Shown here: piece after piece, positions 8,904 to 17,333 of the stretch
How the letters are laid out: the number at the start of each line of letters is the position of its first letter
Position numbering within the stretch: position 1 is the stretch's first letter
Source of the DNA: an uncultured Faecalibacterium sp.
GTDB taxonomy: Bacteria; Bacillota; Clostridia; Oscillospirales; Ruminococcaceae
Assembly: GCA_900551435.1 (NCBI GenBank)
Contig: URVW01000007.1
Span: 1 to 51,909, forward strand
DNA: 51,909 nt
Direction: 5' to 3'
The notes under the pieces: model-generated
Seen by the model: only the letters and a program-made list of their open reading frames with translations
What the model was told of the DNA's origin: nothing
Database searches by the model: none
Translations under genes and position numbers: made by a program

Positions 8904-8964
8904 ATAAAATTTATACACTGTTCAGGGTTTGTATGTTGTTCTGTAATAGGGAATGGGATATACT
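8904..8964 (+). promoter_or_regulatory. promoter of the oleate hydratase gene with an upstream AT-rich element
   Basis: TTGTTC (8936-8941), 17-nt spacer, TATACT (8959-8964). Upstream, ATAAAATTTATACA (8904-8917) nearly repeats the element above the 5'-nucleotidase promoter (ATAAAATTTACACA at 10958-10971), so both genes may share a regulator. A small GGGC/GCCC hairpin lies in the leader before the AGGAGG at 9015-9020. Confidence 0.6.
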
Positions 8965-9028
8965 AAACACAACGAAGGGGCGAGCGGAACCGCCGCCCGA
9001 AACATCTAAATTTCAGGAGGTCTGCGTT

Positions 9029-10801
9029 ATGTATTATTCCAGTGGCAACTACGAAGCATTTGCACATCCCCGTAAACCCGAGGGTGTCGATGATAAATCC
9101 GCTTATATCATTGGCTCTGGTCTGGCAGCTCTGACCGCTGCATGCTATCTGGTCCGTGACGGCCAGATGGCGGGCGAGCGCATCCATGTGTTCGAGAAGG
9201 ACCCGCTTCCCGGCGGCGCATGCGACGGCTATAAGTACGATATCGGCTACGTCATGCGCGGTGGCCGCGAGATGGACAACCACTTCGAGGTCATGTGGGA
9301 TCTGCTGCGCTCCATCCCGTCTCTGGAAAACGAAGGGGCCAGCGTCCTTGACGAGTATTACTGGCTGAACAAAGAGGACCCCAACAAGTCCCTCTGCCGT
9401 GCGACCGAAAAGCGCGGTCAGGATGCCCACACCGACGGCAAGTTCGCCATCTCCGATAAGGGCGCGATGGAGATCATGAAGCTCTTCTTCACCCCGGACG
9501 AGCAGCTGCAGGATAAGAAGATCACCGACATTTTTGACGATGAGGTGTTCTCTTCGAACTTCTGGCTCTACTGGCGTACCATGTTCGCGTTCGAGAACTG
9601 GCACAGCGCACTGGAAATGAAGCTCTACCTCAAGCGCTATATCCACCACATCGGCGGTCTGCCCGACTTCACGGCGCTGCGCTTCACCCGCTACAACCAG
9701 TATGAATCCATCATCCTGCCCATGGTGACCTATCTGAAGGACCACGGCGTGCAGTTCCACTATGAAACGAAGGTCACCGATGTCCGCTTCCAGATCGAGG
9801 GCGGCAAGAAACAGGCCAGCTCCATCACCGTGGACCACAAGGGCGAGGAAAAGGTCCTTCCGCTGACCGAGAACGATTTGCTCTTCATCACCAACGGCGG
9901 CTGTGTCGAGAGCTGCACCATCGGTTCGCAGGATAAGGCAGCCGGCTTCGATCCCACCATCAAGGCGGGCAACGGCTGGGATCTGTGGAAGAAGATCGCG
10001 GCGCAGGACCCCTCGTTCGGCCATCCCGAAAAGTTCTGCTCGCAGCCGGAACTGTCCAACTGGGAGAGCGCGACTATTACCACGCTGGACGACAAGATCC
10101 CGCAGTATATCAAGAAGATCTGCAAGCGCGATCCCTTCACCGGCCACACCGTCACCGGCGGCATCGTGACCGTCAAGGATTCCAGCTGGCTGCTCAGCTG
10201 GACCCTGAACCGTCAGCAGCAGTTCCGCGACCAGCCCAAGAACCAGCTCTGCGTCTGGGTCTACGGTCTGTTCAGCGACAAGCCGGGTGACTATGTGAAG
10301 AAGCCCATGCGCGACTGCACCGGCCGTGAGATCTGCATGGAGTGGCTGTACCATCTGGGTGTTCCCACCGAGGACATCGCCGAGCTGGCTGAGCACAGCG
10401 CCAACACCGTGCCTGTCATGATGCCGTATATCGACGCCTTCTTCATGCCGCGTGCCTTTGGCGACCGCCCCGACATTGTGCCGCATGGTGCTGTCAACTT
10501 CGCCTTCCTCGGCCAGTTCGCCGAGACGGGCCGCGACACCATCTTCACCACTGAGTATTCGATGCGCACCGGCATGGAAGCTGTCTACACCCTGCTGGAC
10601 ATCGACCGCGGCGTGCCCGAGGTCTGGGGCAGCACCTACGATGTCCGCAGCCTGATCGACGCAACGGTCAAGCTCCGCGACGGCAAGAAGCTCACCGATA
10701 TGGACCTGCCCTTCATCCAGAAGGTGGCCCTCAAGGAAGTGCTCAAGAAGATCGAGGGCACGGACCTTGAAAAGTTCCTCAAGGAGTATCACGCCATCTG
10801 A
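9029..10801 (+). CDS. ohyA: oleate hydratase (MCRA family flavoenzyme)
   Basis: A 590-residue protein of the myosin-cross-reactive antigen family. These FAD-dependent enzymes add water to the cis-9 bond of oleic and related unsaturated fatty acids to give 10-hydroxy acids (EC 4.2.1.53), a detoxification reaction common in gut bacteria. The dinucleotide-binding motif IIGSGLAALTAACYL is at residues 27-41, followed by the Glu that binds ribose (VFEKDPLPGGACDG). The ATG at 9029 has AGGAGG eight bases upstream and begins the family's MYYSSGNYEAFA-type N-terminus; a longer in-frame opening from 8900 has no ribosome site. The gene is monocistronic. Length matches the family. Confidence 0.95.
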   Translation: MYYSSGNYEAFAHPRKPEGVDDKSAYIIGSGLAALTAACYLVRDGQMAGERIHVFEKDPLPGGACDGYKYDIGYVMRGGREMDNHFEVMWDLLRSIPSLENEGASVLDEYYWLNKEDPNKSLCRATEKRGQDAHTDGKFAISDKGAMEIMKLFFTPDEQLQDKKITDIFDDEVFSSNFWLYWRTMFAFENWHSALEMKLYLKRYIHHIGGLPDFTALRFTRYNQYESIILPMVTYLKDHGVQFHYETKVTDVRFQIEGGKKQASSITVDHKGEEKVLPLTENDLLFITNGGCVESCTIGSQDKAAGFDPTIKAGNGWDLWKKIAAQDPSFGHPEKFCSQPELSNWESATITTLDDKIPQYIKKICKRDPFTGHTVTGGIVTVKDSSWLLSWTLNRQQQFRDQPKNQLCVWVYGLFSDKPGDYVKKPMRDCTGREICMEWLYHLGVPTEDIAELAEHSANTVPVMMPYIDAFFMPRAFGDRPDIVPHGAVNFAFLGQFAETGRDTIFTTEYSMRTGMEAVYTLLDIDRGVPEVWGSTYDVRSLIDATVKLRDGKKLTDMDLPFIQKVALKEVLKKIEGTDLEKFLKEYHAI

Positions 10802-10854
10802 TCGGCGTGCCTCAACGTTTTCTCCGATCCATTTTTGGACCTCCCCCTGAATGC

Positions 10855-10902
10855 GGCCAGCCCCTGCACCCTGAGACAGGATGCGGGGGCTGGCCCTTTT
10901 TT
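10855..10902 (+). terminator. intrinsic terminator after oleate hydratase
   Basis: A 14-base GGCCAGCCCCTGCA arm (10855-10868) pairs with 10882-10895 and is followed by CTTTTTT. Confidence 0.9.
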
Positions 10903-10957
10903 GCGCAAATTTACAGAGTTTTACCAAAATAGTACGATTTTTGTGAACTTGTTTGCC

Positions 10958-11006
10958 ATAAAATTTACACATTTCTCTTGCTCTGATAGAGATTCTGTGA
11001 TATCCT
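10958..11006 (+). promoter_or_regulatory. promoter of the 5'-nucleotidase gene with shared upstream element
   Basis: TTGCTC (10978-10983), 17-nt spacer, TATCCT (11001-11006). ATAAAATTTACACA at 10958-10971 matches the element upstream of ohyA at 13 of 14 positions. Confidence 0.6.
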
Positions 11007-11019
11007 AAAATCAATCAGG

Positions 11020-11077
11020 ACCCTCTCCATCATGGTGGCCATGCGTACACGCACGCACAAGCTGTGACGGGGAGGGT
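11020..11077 (+). promoter_or_regulatory. structured 5' leader of the 5'-nucleotidase mRNA
   Basis: The untranslated leader is about 115 nt. ACCCTCTCC (11020-11028) pairs with GGGGAGGGT (11069-11077). Inside it are CATGG/CCATG (11031-11035 with 11039-11043) and CACA/TGTG (11056-11059 with 11063-11066). This looks like a closed multi-branch element. It matches no riboswitch class that I recognise, and no alternative terminator is visible. Confidence 0.4.
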
Positions 11078-11127
11078 TGAGAGCGTATAGAGTATGAAGA
11101 GCGCAAAATAAAAGGAGGTCATTTCCT

Positions 11128-12909
11128 GTGAAACAGTTCATTTCCCGCCGCAGCTTTTTGAAGGCTGCTGGAGCTGCTGCTGCATTGACCGCAGTTTCTC
11201 TCGGAGCACCCGCCGCATCGGCCGAAGAGACCAACTGCTTCCTTGGTGACAAATCTGCCGTTACGATCCTTTACACCAACGATGTGCACACCTACATCGA
11301 CAACAAATCCCCCAAGCTGACCTATCAGGGCATCGCGGCGCTGAAAAAGAGCTACGAGGATGCCGGCCAGAACGTTCTGCTGGTGGACGCCGGTGACCAC
11401 ATTCAGGGCACGGCCTATGGTTCGATGGACGATGGCGCGACCATCATCAAGCTGATGAACGAGGCTGGCTACGATCTGGCGACCCCCGGCAACCATGAGT
11501 TCGATTACGGCATGGACCGCGCAAAGGCTGTCATGAAGGAAGCCGACTTCCCGTATATTTCCTGCAACTGGATGGACCTGCATGTGGGTCTGCCGGTCCC
11601 GGTGCTGTCGGACATCAAGATGTTCACCATCGGCGGCGCACGCATTGCTTTTGTCGGTGTGACCACCCCGGAATCCATCACCAAGTCCACCCCGGCTTAC
11701 TTTATGGATAAGAAGCAGAGCCGTTACGTCTACGACATTCTGGGCGGCGAGGACGGCCAGAAGCTTTATAAGGCGGTCCAGAAGTCCATCGATAAGGCAA
11801 AACTGCTTGGTGCAACGTACATCATCGGTTTGGGCCATCTGGGCGTGGACCCGTCCTCTTCGCCGTGGACCAGTGAAGAGGTCATCGCACACACCACCGG
11901 TTTCGATGCCTTCATCGACGGCCACTCCCATACCGTGATGGAGAACAAGCAGGTCGTGGATGCATCCGGCAAGGCTGTCACCTTGACCCAGACCGGTTCT
12001 TATCTGAAGAACGTCGGCAAGATGACCATTGGGGCCGATGGCAGCATCACCACCGAGTTGCTGCCCACCTATGACGGCATCGACGCTTCGGTCGCTGCAA
12101 CGGCTTCCGAGTGGATCAGCGCTGTGGATGATATGCTCGGTGAAGAGATCGCGGTGGGCGATTTCAACTTCTATGTCACCGACCCGGCGACCGGAAAGCG
12201 TCTCATCCGCTCCGGCGAGACGAACCTCGGCGACTTCGTGGCTGACGGCATCTATACTTATTTCAATGAGATCGAGGACCTGCACTGTGATATCGCCATC
12301 ATGAACGGCGGCGGTATTCGTGCCGATGTGGACGCTGGCCCGTGGAGCTTCAAGACCTGCAAGACGGTCAGCCCGTTCGGCAACGTTGCATGTCTGATGT
12401 CCGTGACCGGCCAGCAGATCCAGGACGCTCTGGAATTTGGTGCTCGTTTTGCGGGTGCAGAGGGCAAGGAGAACGGCGGCTTCCTGCATGTGGCCGGTGC
12501 AAAGTATGAGATCCATGCGATGATGCCCAACACCGTCCAGACCGACGACAAGAACGTTTGGACTGGCAGCGCCACCACGCCGCGCGTTTCCAACGTGGAA
12601 ATCTACGACAAGTCCACCGGGACCTACAAGCCGCTGGATGTCAACGCTACCTATGCGCTGGCTGGCATGAACTACACCCTGCGCAACCTCGGCGACGGCT
12701 TTGCCATGTTCGACGGCGCGACCCTCATCAAGGACTATGTGTCGGAGGATTACCTTGTCATGTCCAGCTATGCGGCGATGTTCGGCGGCGTGGACGAAAA
12801 CGGTCTGCCGCACCTGACCAGCGCCAACAGCCCGCTGGCCGATTATCCCGGCTATCTGCTCGACTATGAGAATCCCTACGGCGCGGGCCGTATCCAGATG
12901 ATCTGGTAA
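11128..12909 (+). CDS. Tat-exported bifunctional metallophosphatase/5'-nucleotidase
   Basis: A 593-residue UshA-like protein. The N-terminus carries a twin-arginine signal, SRRSFLK at residues 6-12, then a hydrophobic Ala-rich stretch and a likely cleavage site after ASA near residue 31. The metallophosphatase domain shows the metal ligands in NDVHTY, DAGDHIQG, GNHEFDYG and GHSHT. The C-terminal nucleotidase domain shows NGGGIRADV. Such enzymes hydrolyse extracytoplasmic nucleotides to nucleosides for uptake. The start is a GTG at 11128 with a strong AAAGGAGG upstream. It is a single-gene unit. Export by Tat would fit insertion of metal in the cytoplasm before export, which is inference. Confidence 0.92.
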   Translation: MKQFISRRSFLKAAGAAAALTAVSLGAPAASAEETNCFLGDKSAVTILYTNDVHTYIDNKSPKLTYQGIAALKKSYEDAGQNVLLVDAGDHIQGTAYGSMDDGATIIKLMNEAGYDLATPGNHEFDYGMDRAKAVMKEADFPYISCNWMDLHVGLPVPVLSDIKMFTIGGARIAFVGVTTPESITKSTPAYFMDKKQSRYVYDILGGEDGQKLYKAVQKSIDKAKLLGATYIIGLGHLGVDPSSSPWTSEEVIAHTTGFDAFIDGHSHTVMENKQVVDASGKAVTLTQTGSYLKNVGKMTIGADGSITTELLPTYDGIDASVAATASEWISAVDDMLGEEIAVGDFNFYVTDPATGKRLIRSGETNLGDFVADGIYTYFNEIEDLHCDIAIMNGGGIRADVDAGPWSFKTCKTVSPFGNVACLMSVTGQQIQDALEFGARFAGAEGKENGGFLHVAGAKYEIHAMMPNTVQTDDKNVWTGSATTPRVSNVEIYDKSTGTYKPLDVNATYALAGMNYTLRNLGDGFAMFDGATLIKDYVSEDYLVMSSYAAMFGGVDENGLPHLTSANSPLADYPGYLLDYENPYGAGRIQMIW

Positions 12910-12945
12910 TTTCCCGGAAAATCAAAGTCGGATAAAAATCAAACC

Positions 12946-13000
12946 ATCCGCAGCGGAAGCTCGAGCCTGAAATGGTTCAGAGCTTTTGCTGCGGATTTTT
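12946..13000 (+). terminator. intrinsic terminator after the 5'-nucleotidase gene
   Basis: ATCCGCAGC (12946-12954) pairs with GCTGCGGAT (12988-12996), with AAGCTC/GAGCTT inside, followed by TTTTT. Confidence 0.85.
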
Positions 13001-13163
13001 CGACTCTGTATTTTGTGAAAAGGACCTCACGAAGCCGTGACGGAGCGGGGGCTGAACCCTCTTTTTGGACAAAACCGGAAAGTTGACAAGTTTGCATCGG
13101 GAAACTGCATAAGATTTTTTCGGTGGTCTTGTGACCTCCGCCGAAATTTATGAATGTTTTATG

Positions 13164-13198
13164 GTTCGCTTGCGAACGATTTGAAACGGGCGTATAAT
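13164..13198 (+). promoter_or_regulatory. promoter of the GH3 gene with overlapping palindrome
   Basis: TTGCGA (13170-13175), 17-nt spacer, perfect TATAAT (13193-13198). The -35 is inside the perfect palindrome GTTCGCTTGCGAAC (13164-13177), a likely operator. In the 350-base gap 12910-13259 I also see the terminator at its left end, an imperfect hairpin around 13120-13150 and a GTGCGCC/GGCGCAC hairpin in the leader just before the AGAAGGAG site; nothing coding. Confidence 0.65.
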
Positions 13199-13259
13199 AA
13201 AAATCGTCAAGTAATATATCAGCTGTGCGCCCTCGCGGCGCACCAGAAGGAGAACCAAC

Positions 13260-15617
13260 ATGCAAACGCGCTATACCAACGCCGCCCAGTGGGCCGACAC
13301 CAAAAACGGCGTCATTCCGGCCCCGTATGCTCTGGAAGCAGGGGAAAACATCACCGATCGCTACTTGGAGCCGGTCATTTTCCACAATGAGAACGGCCCG
13401 GACATCGGCGTGACCACCTGCGGCGTCATCGTCAAGGACGGCCTGTATTTCAAGGATATGGACAACAGCGGCGAGCTGTCGCCCTATAAGGATTGGCGTC
13501 TGACCCCCGAAGAGCGTGCCAAGGATATGGTGGCGCATCTGCGTCTGGATCAGCAGGCGGGCCTTGTGCTGAACGCGCTGTTCAATACTCCTGTGGTCCC
13601 CACCCGCGCACAGGCAGCGGACGCCGACGGCAAGCTGGAAATGAGCAAAATTTACAAGCATCATGACCCGGCAGAGAAGCCGAAGCCCGGTCCGCTCCCC
13701 GGCATGACCATCAGCATCGACGACGCCGACGTGGTGGAAAAGCACATCCCGGCGGGCGTTTACCGCGGCGACATGCGCTGTGAGGCGGGCATGGTGGCGC
13801 TGTACCACAATGCCGGCACGCAGATGCTGGAATACGAAGCATGCAAGGGCGGCGTTGCCATCCCGTTCTCGCTCCACACCAACCCCATCAACATCGGCTA
13901 CCCGGATTCTCTGGGCATCGGCGCGGCAGTCCTTGGCGACGGCAATGCGGATTTCGTCTATGAGATGGCCGATACTGACCGCAAGATGATGAAGGCAGAG
14001 GGTCTGCACATCATGTACGGCCCGCAGGTGGACGTTGCATCTGACCCGCGCTGGCCCCGCATCAGCGGCACTTACGGCGAGCGCACCGATGTGACCAGCG
14101 ACATCACCGAAGCGCTGGTCAAGGGTTACCAGAACGGCGACGACGGCCTGAACGAAGGCTCGGTCGTCCTGACCGTCAAGCATTTCCCGGGAGATGCCCC
14201 CTCGGAGAATGGCTTTGAGCCGCATGTTCCCATCGGTCAGTGGCGCATTTACCGCACCCCCGGCTCGATGGAAAAGTACCATCTGCCCCCGTTCCAGCGC
14301 GCTTTTGACCACAAAGCATCTTCCATCATGCCGGATTACTCCCGTGTAGCCACCGACGGCCGCAGCGTGCCGCAGGAATATCAGGGCAAGCTGACCAGCG
14401 ACGAATCTGTTCCGTCGGCCTACAGCAAGCAGCTGCTGACCGATCTTGCCCGCAACCAGATGGGCTTTGATGGCTATGTCAACTCGGATTCCGGCATCAC
14501 GTCGGTGCAGATCTACGGCGTCGAAAACCTGACCGTGCCCCAGCGCTATGCCAAGGCCATTTCGGCGGGCACGGACGTCATCGGCGGCAATACCGACCCG
14601 GAGAACATTGTCAAAGCCGTGGAAGAGGGCGACCTGCCCGAGGCGGACCTCGACCGCGCAAGTTATAACCGCTTGCTGAGCCTGTTCCGGACCCAGCGCG
14701 TGGACAACCCCTATCTGGACCCCGACAAGGCCGATCAGGCCCGCAAGGACAACTTCGAGGGAGCCAAAAAACAGGCTTACGCTGCCAACCAGAAGGCTGT
14801 CGTTCTGGTCAAGAACCACGACAAGGTCCTTCCGCTGGCAAAGGAGAAAAAAGTCTGCATCGTGACCTTCAAGGGCGTGGATTCCGGCTTTGCCATGATG
14901 GCACAGGCCATGGGCGCAGGTCTGGGCAGTGCCGACGAGGACGACGCACTCCGCAAGACGCTGAAGGAAGCCTTTGAGAAGAAGGGCTACACCGTGGTCG
15001 AGACGCCCGAGGAAGCCGACGTGCTGTATCTGCATGTGTGGCCCATCAGCAACGGTCTGGTGTTCAACCAGTATGCGATGCCCGTCATCGAGATGGGTGA
15101 GATCGTGGCTGACGAGCGCGAGCGGAACATGAGCCAGAAAAAGACCGGCAAGCAGGTCACCATCGTCACCCTCAAGGACGTGGAGAAGATCAAGGAGCTG
15201 GCCGATGCCATCCATGCCCGCGGCGGAAAGGTCGTCGGGACCTGCGTGGTGAACAACCCGTGGCTGCTGGACAAGCTGGAACCCTACTGCGATGCACTGA
15301 CCATCCAGTACACGGTCAGCACCGTGGCGCTGAACAACGCGCTGAACGCACAGGTGGACGTCATCAGCGGCGATTATGCCCCCACCGGCAAGCTCAGCCT
15401 GACCATGGTATCTGACCCGGCGGTCATCGCCATCACCGAGCAGGAGATCGACGGCGTGGTGCGCGAGATCTGTGCTTCGCCTAACGATGTTCCCGGCTAT
15501 GACAAGGATCCGTATATCGACCCTGCCATCCTCGCCAAGGTGCGCGGCGGAAGCTATGCATACTGTGACGCCGACGGCAACTATTACCGCAGCGGTTTCG
15601 GTCTGCACTACGAATAA
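13260..15617 (+). CDS. glycoside hydrolase family 3 protein (beta-glucosidase-like)
   Basis: A 785-residue cytoplasmic protein without signal peptide. The N-terminal TIM-barrel part contains the GH3 landmarks KHFPGDAP near residue 309 and GYVNSDSG, in which D410 is the expected nucleophile. The C-terminal part from about residue 515 (AVVLVKNHDKVLPL) is the alpha/beta sandwich typical of GH3. GH3 enzymes remove terminal beta-linked glucose, xylose or N-acetylglucosamine from oligosaccharides; the sugar here cannot be read. The usual KHF-GG segment is altered and the acid/base Glu is not obvious, so activity is not certain. The gene has its own operator-bearing promoter and terminator and no transporter neighbour. 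Confidence 0.88.
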   Translation: MQTRYTNAAQWADTKNGVIPAPYALEAGENITDRYLEPVIFHNENGPDIGVTTCGVIVKDGLYFKDMDNSGELSPYKDWRLTPEERAKDMVAHLRLDQQAGLVLNALFNTPVVPTRAQAADADGKLEMSKIYKHHDPAEKPKPGPLPGMTISIDDADVVEKHIPAGVYRGDMRCEAGMVALYHNAGTQMLEYEACKGGVAIPFSLHTNPINIGYPDSLGIGAAVLGDGNADFVYEMADTDRKMMKAEGLHIMYGPQVDVASDPRWPRISGTYGERTDVTSDITEALVKGYQNGDDGLNEGSVVLTVKHFPGDAPSENGFEPHVPIGQWRIYRTPGSMEKYHLPPFQRAFDHKASSIMPDYSRVATDGRSVPQEYQGKLTSDESVPSAYSKQLLTDLARNQMGFDGYVNSDSGITSVQIYGVENLTVPQRYAKAISAGTDVIGGNTDPENIVKAVEEGDLPEADLDRASYNRLLSLFRTQRVDNPYLDPDKADQARKDNFEGAKKQAYAANQKAVVLVKNHDKVLPLAKEKKVCIVTFKGVDSGFAMMAQAMGAGLGSADEDDALRKTLKEAFEKKGYTVVETPEEADVLYLHVWPISNGLVFNQYAMPVIEMGEIVADERERNMSQKKTGKQVTIVTLKDVEKIKELADAIHARGGKVVGTCVVNNPWLLDKLEPYCDALTIQYTVSTVALNNALNAQVDVISGDYAPTGKLSLTMVSDPAVIAITEQEIDGVVREICASPNDVPGYDKDPYIDPAILAKVRGGSYAYCDADGNYYRSGFGLHYE

Positions 15618-15626
15618 AAAGCACGA

Positions 15627-15674
15627 AAGGCCGTGCGGCTTTGCTCCAAAACGAGCGGGCCGCACGGCCTTTTT
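15627..15674. terminator. bidirectional terminator between convergent genes
   Basis: AGGCCGTGCGGC (15628-15639) pairs with GCCGCACGGCCT (15659-15670), with GCTC/GAGC inside. The T run is on the + side (CTTTTT); the - side has TTTCG, so it works best for the GH3 gene. Confidence 0.88.
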
Positions 15675-15688
15675 ATGCGTTGAAATGC

Positions 15689-17104
15689 TTATTTCAGAAC
15701 GGTCCCATCCGCCAGCGTGATGGTGTAGCCGTTAAAGTTGATCGTGCCGTTGTTGGTCAGGCTGGTCAGTGTGCAGTTGCCGGTCAGAGTCCAAGTGGAG
15801 CCTTCCTCAATGGTCACAACTGCGTTGTCGTCCACAGCTGTGCCGCCGTCGGCGTTGTCCACGATGTTGATCGTGCCGGTAAAGCTGGAGCCGTTCTTCA
15901 GGGTGAAGTCCAGCGTCGAGATGCTGTCCACCGTGATCGCGCCGCTCAGCGTCTGGGCGTCAGCGGTCAGCTCGACCTGTGCGCCATTGCTGCCCGCCGT
16001 GCCCCAGCCATGGGAAGCGGAGTTGCCCGCAATGGTCATCAGGTTGGCGGAGGTGTCCTCATTGCTCAGGGTCACGCCCGAAAGCGTGATGACCGAATGG
16101 GTGTTCGTGATATAGAACAGGTCACCGCTTTTGCCGGTCAGTGAGCCGCCCGTCATCGAGAAGGTGGACGTGCCCACATCGGCGTCGCCGGACATGGACT
16201 GATAGATCATCACGTTGTGAACGTTTTCGTCTGCGCTCGTGCCGTTCTCGCTCATGCTGCCGGTGACATCACAGTTTTCCAGCGTGATGGAGTTTTCACC
16301 CTCAATGACCAGTGCTTCGGAGTTGTTGGCGGTCAGCGTCGCGTTTTTGACAGTGATATCTGCGGTGGAATAGACCGCAGGGGAGTTCTCACCATTGGAG
16401 GTGTAAGTGCCGCCGTCCACGTTGACCGTTCCGCCGCCGCGGTCCGAACGGATGGCCGCTGCCGAGTTGCCGGACGTCTCAACGGTCAGGTTCGACGCGT
16501 TGGTGGTCCCGCCGCCGGTGGTCTGGATGCCGCCGGAGTTGTCCGCGCTGGTCGTGATGATCGAATCCGAGATGTTCACGGTGGTCCCTTCGCCGTAGCT
16601 GAACACGCCGTTGCCGTTCTGAGCGCTGGACGTGATGGTGGAGTTTTCAATGGTCACTGTTGCGCCGTTGGTGGCCAGCAGGGCCGCGTTCTGGCCGTAG
16701 AAGTCGCCGTCCTCGGTGTTGGAAGATTTGCCGGCGCTCTTGCTGACCGTGACGCCGCTCAGGGTGACCGTCGCACCGTCCACCCGCAGGGCGTTCTCGT
16801 CGTCGCCGTTGGATTCATAGCTTTCGGAGTACACAGTGGTGTCCGTGTCGATGGTGTTGGCGCTCGTGCCCTGCGTCACCGTGCCGGAACCGCCAAAGCC
16901 ACCTCCGGGTCCGCCCTGACCACCGGGGCCGCCGCCTTCACCGTCCGGTTTGTCCGGCGGTGTGCCTTCGCCCGGGGCGCTCATCGAAGTGCCCTCTGCG
17001 GTGCTCTCGGAAGAGCTGGCAGTAGTGGAAGAACATGCGGCCAGCGAGATCATCAGTGCTGCCGCGCAGGTCAGGGAAGCGATGCGTTTCGTTGCGAGTC
17101 TCAT
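15689..17104 (-). CDS. surface lipoprotein with beta-helix repeats
   Basis: A 471-residue predicted lipoprotein. The signal peptide ends in the lipobox SLAAC with the acylated Cys at about residue 24. A low-complexity linker rich in Ser, Gly, Pro and Asp follows, with a run of GGPGG-type repeats around residues 55-75. From about residue 90 the sequence consists of short parallel-beta-helix-like turns (repeated patterns such as GATVTLSGVTVS, GTVNVDGGTYTS, ANNSEALVIEGENSITLENC), like pectate-lyase-fold adhesins. No catalytic residues are visible. It is likely anchored outside the cell and may bind glycans or other surfaces; this is inference. The ATG at 17104 has GGAAGGAG upstream. Confidence 0.82.
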   Translation of the reverse strand: MRLATKRIASLTCAAALMISLAACSSTTASSSESTAEGTSMSAPGEGTPPDKPDGEGGGPGGQGGPGGGFGGSGTVTQGTSANTIDTDTTVYSESYESNGDDENALRVDGATVTLSGVTVSKSAGKSSNTEDGDFYGQNAALLATNGATVTIENSTITSSAQNGNGVFSYGEGTTVNISDSIITTSADNSGGIQTTGGGTTNASNLTVETSGNSAAAIRSDRGGGTVNVDGGTYTSNGENSPAVYSTADITVKNATLTANNSEALVIEGENSITLENCDVTGSMSENGTSADENVHNVMIYQSMSGDADVGTSTFSMTGGSLTGKSGDLFYITNTHSVITLSGVTLSNEDTSANLMTIAGNSASHGWGTAGSNGAQVELTADAQTLSGAITVDSISTLDFTLKNGSSFTGTINIVDNADGGTAVDDNAVVTIEEGSTWTLTGNCTLTSLTNNGTINFNGYTITLADGTVLK

Positions 17105-17181
17105 AAACAATCTCCTTCCGATCCAGAGAAAATCGATCTGATTCCGGGAAGCGTTCCGGATCACTTCCACGACCTTAGTTT

Positions 17182-17210
17182 AGTATCGGAAAATGGCAAG
17201 AATGAGACAA
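17182..17210 (-). promoter_or_regulatory. promoter of the lipoprotein gene
   Basis: On the minus strand TTGTCT (17205-17210), 17-nt spacer, GATACT (17182-17187). Confidence 0.55.
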
Positions 17211-17289
17211 GATCGTGATAAAATTGCGAAAAAGTGAGGGCTCATGCCGCTTTTTGAAGCTTTTGTGAACGAAATCCGGTCGTAAGATG

Positions 17290-17324
17290 AACAAACAAAA
17301 ACCGCCCGGTCCAAAGGCCGAGCG
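17290..17324 (-). terminator. intrinsic terminator after the Mrr-like gene
   Basis: On the minus strand CCGCTCGGCC pairs with GACCGGGCGG (one mismatch, one G-U) and is followed by TTTTTGTTTG. Confidence 0.75.
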
Positions 17325-17333
17325 GAGAGGCCG

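Noticed and set aside
8963..11014. Long minus-strand frame opposite oleate hydratase
   Set aside because: Same reason: shadow of ohyA, no recognisable motif.
12939..15665. A minus-strand frame of about 900 codons opposite the GH3 gene
   Set aside because: The plus strand carries clear GH3 motifs, an SD, a promoter and a terminator; the antisense frame runs through the promoter and terminator regions.
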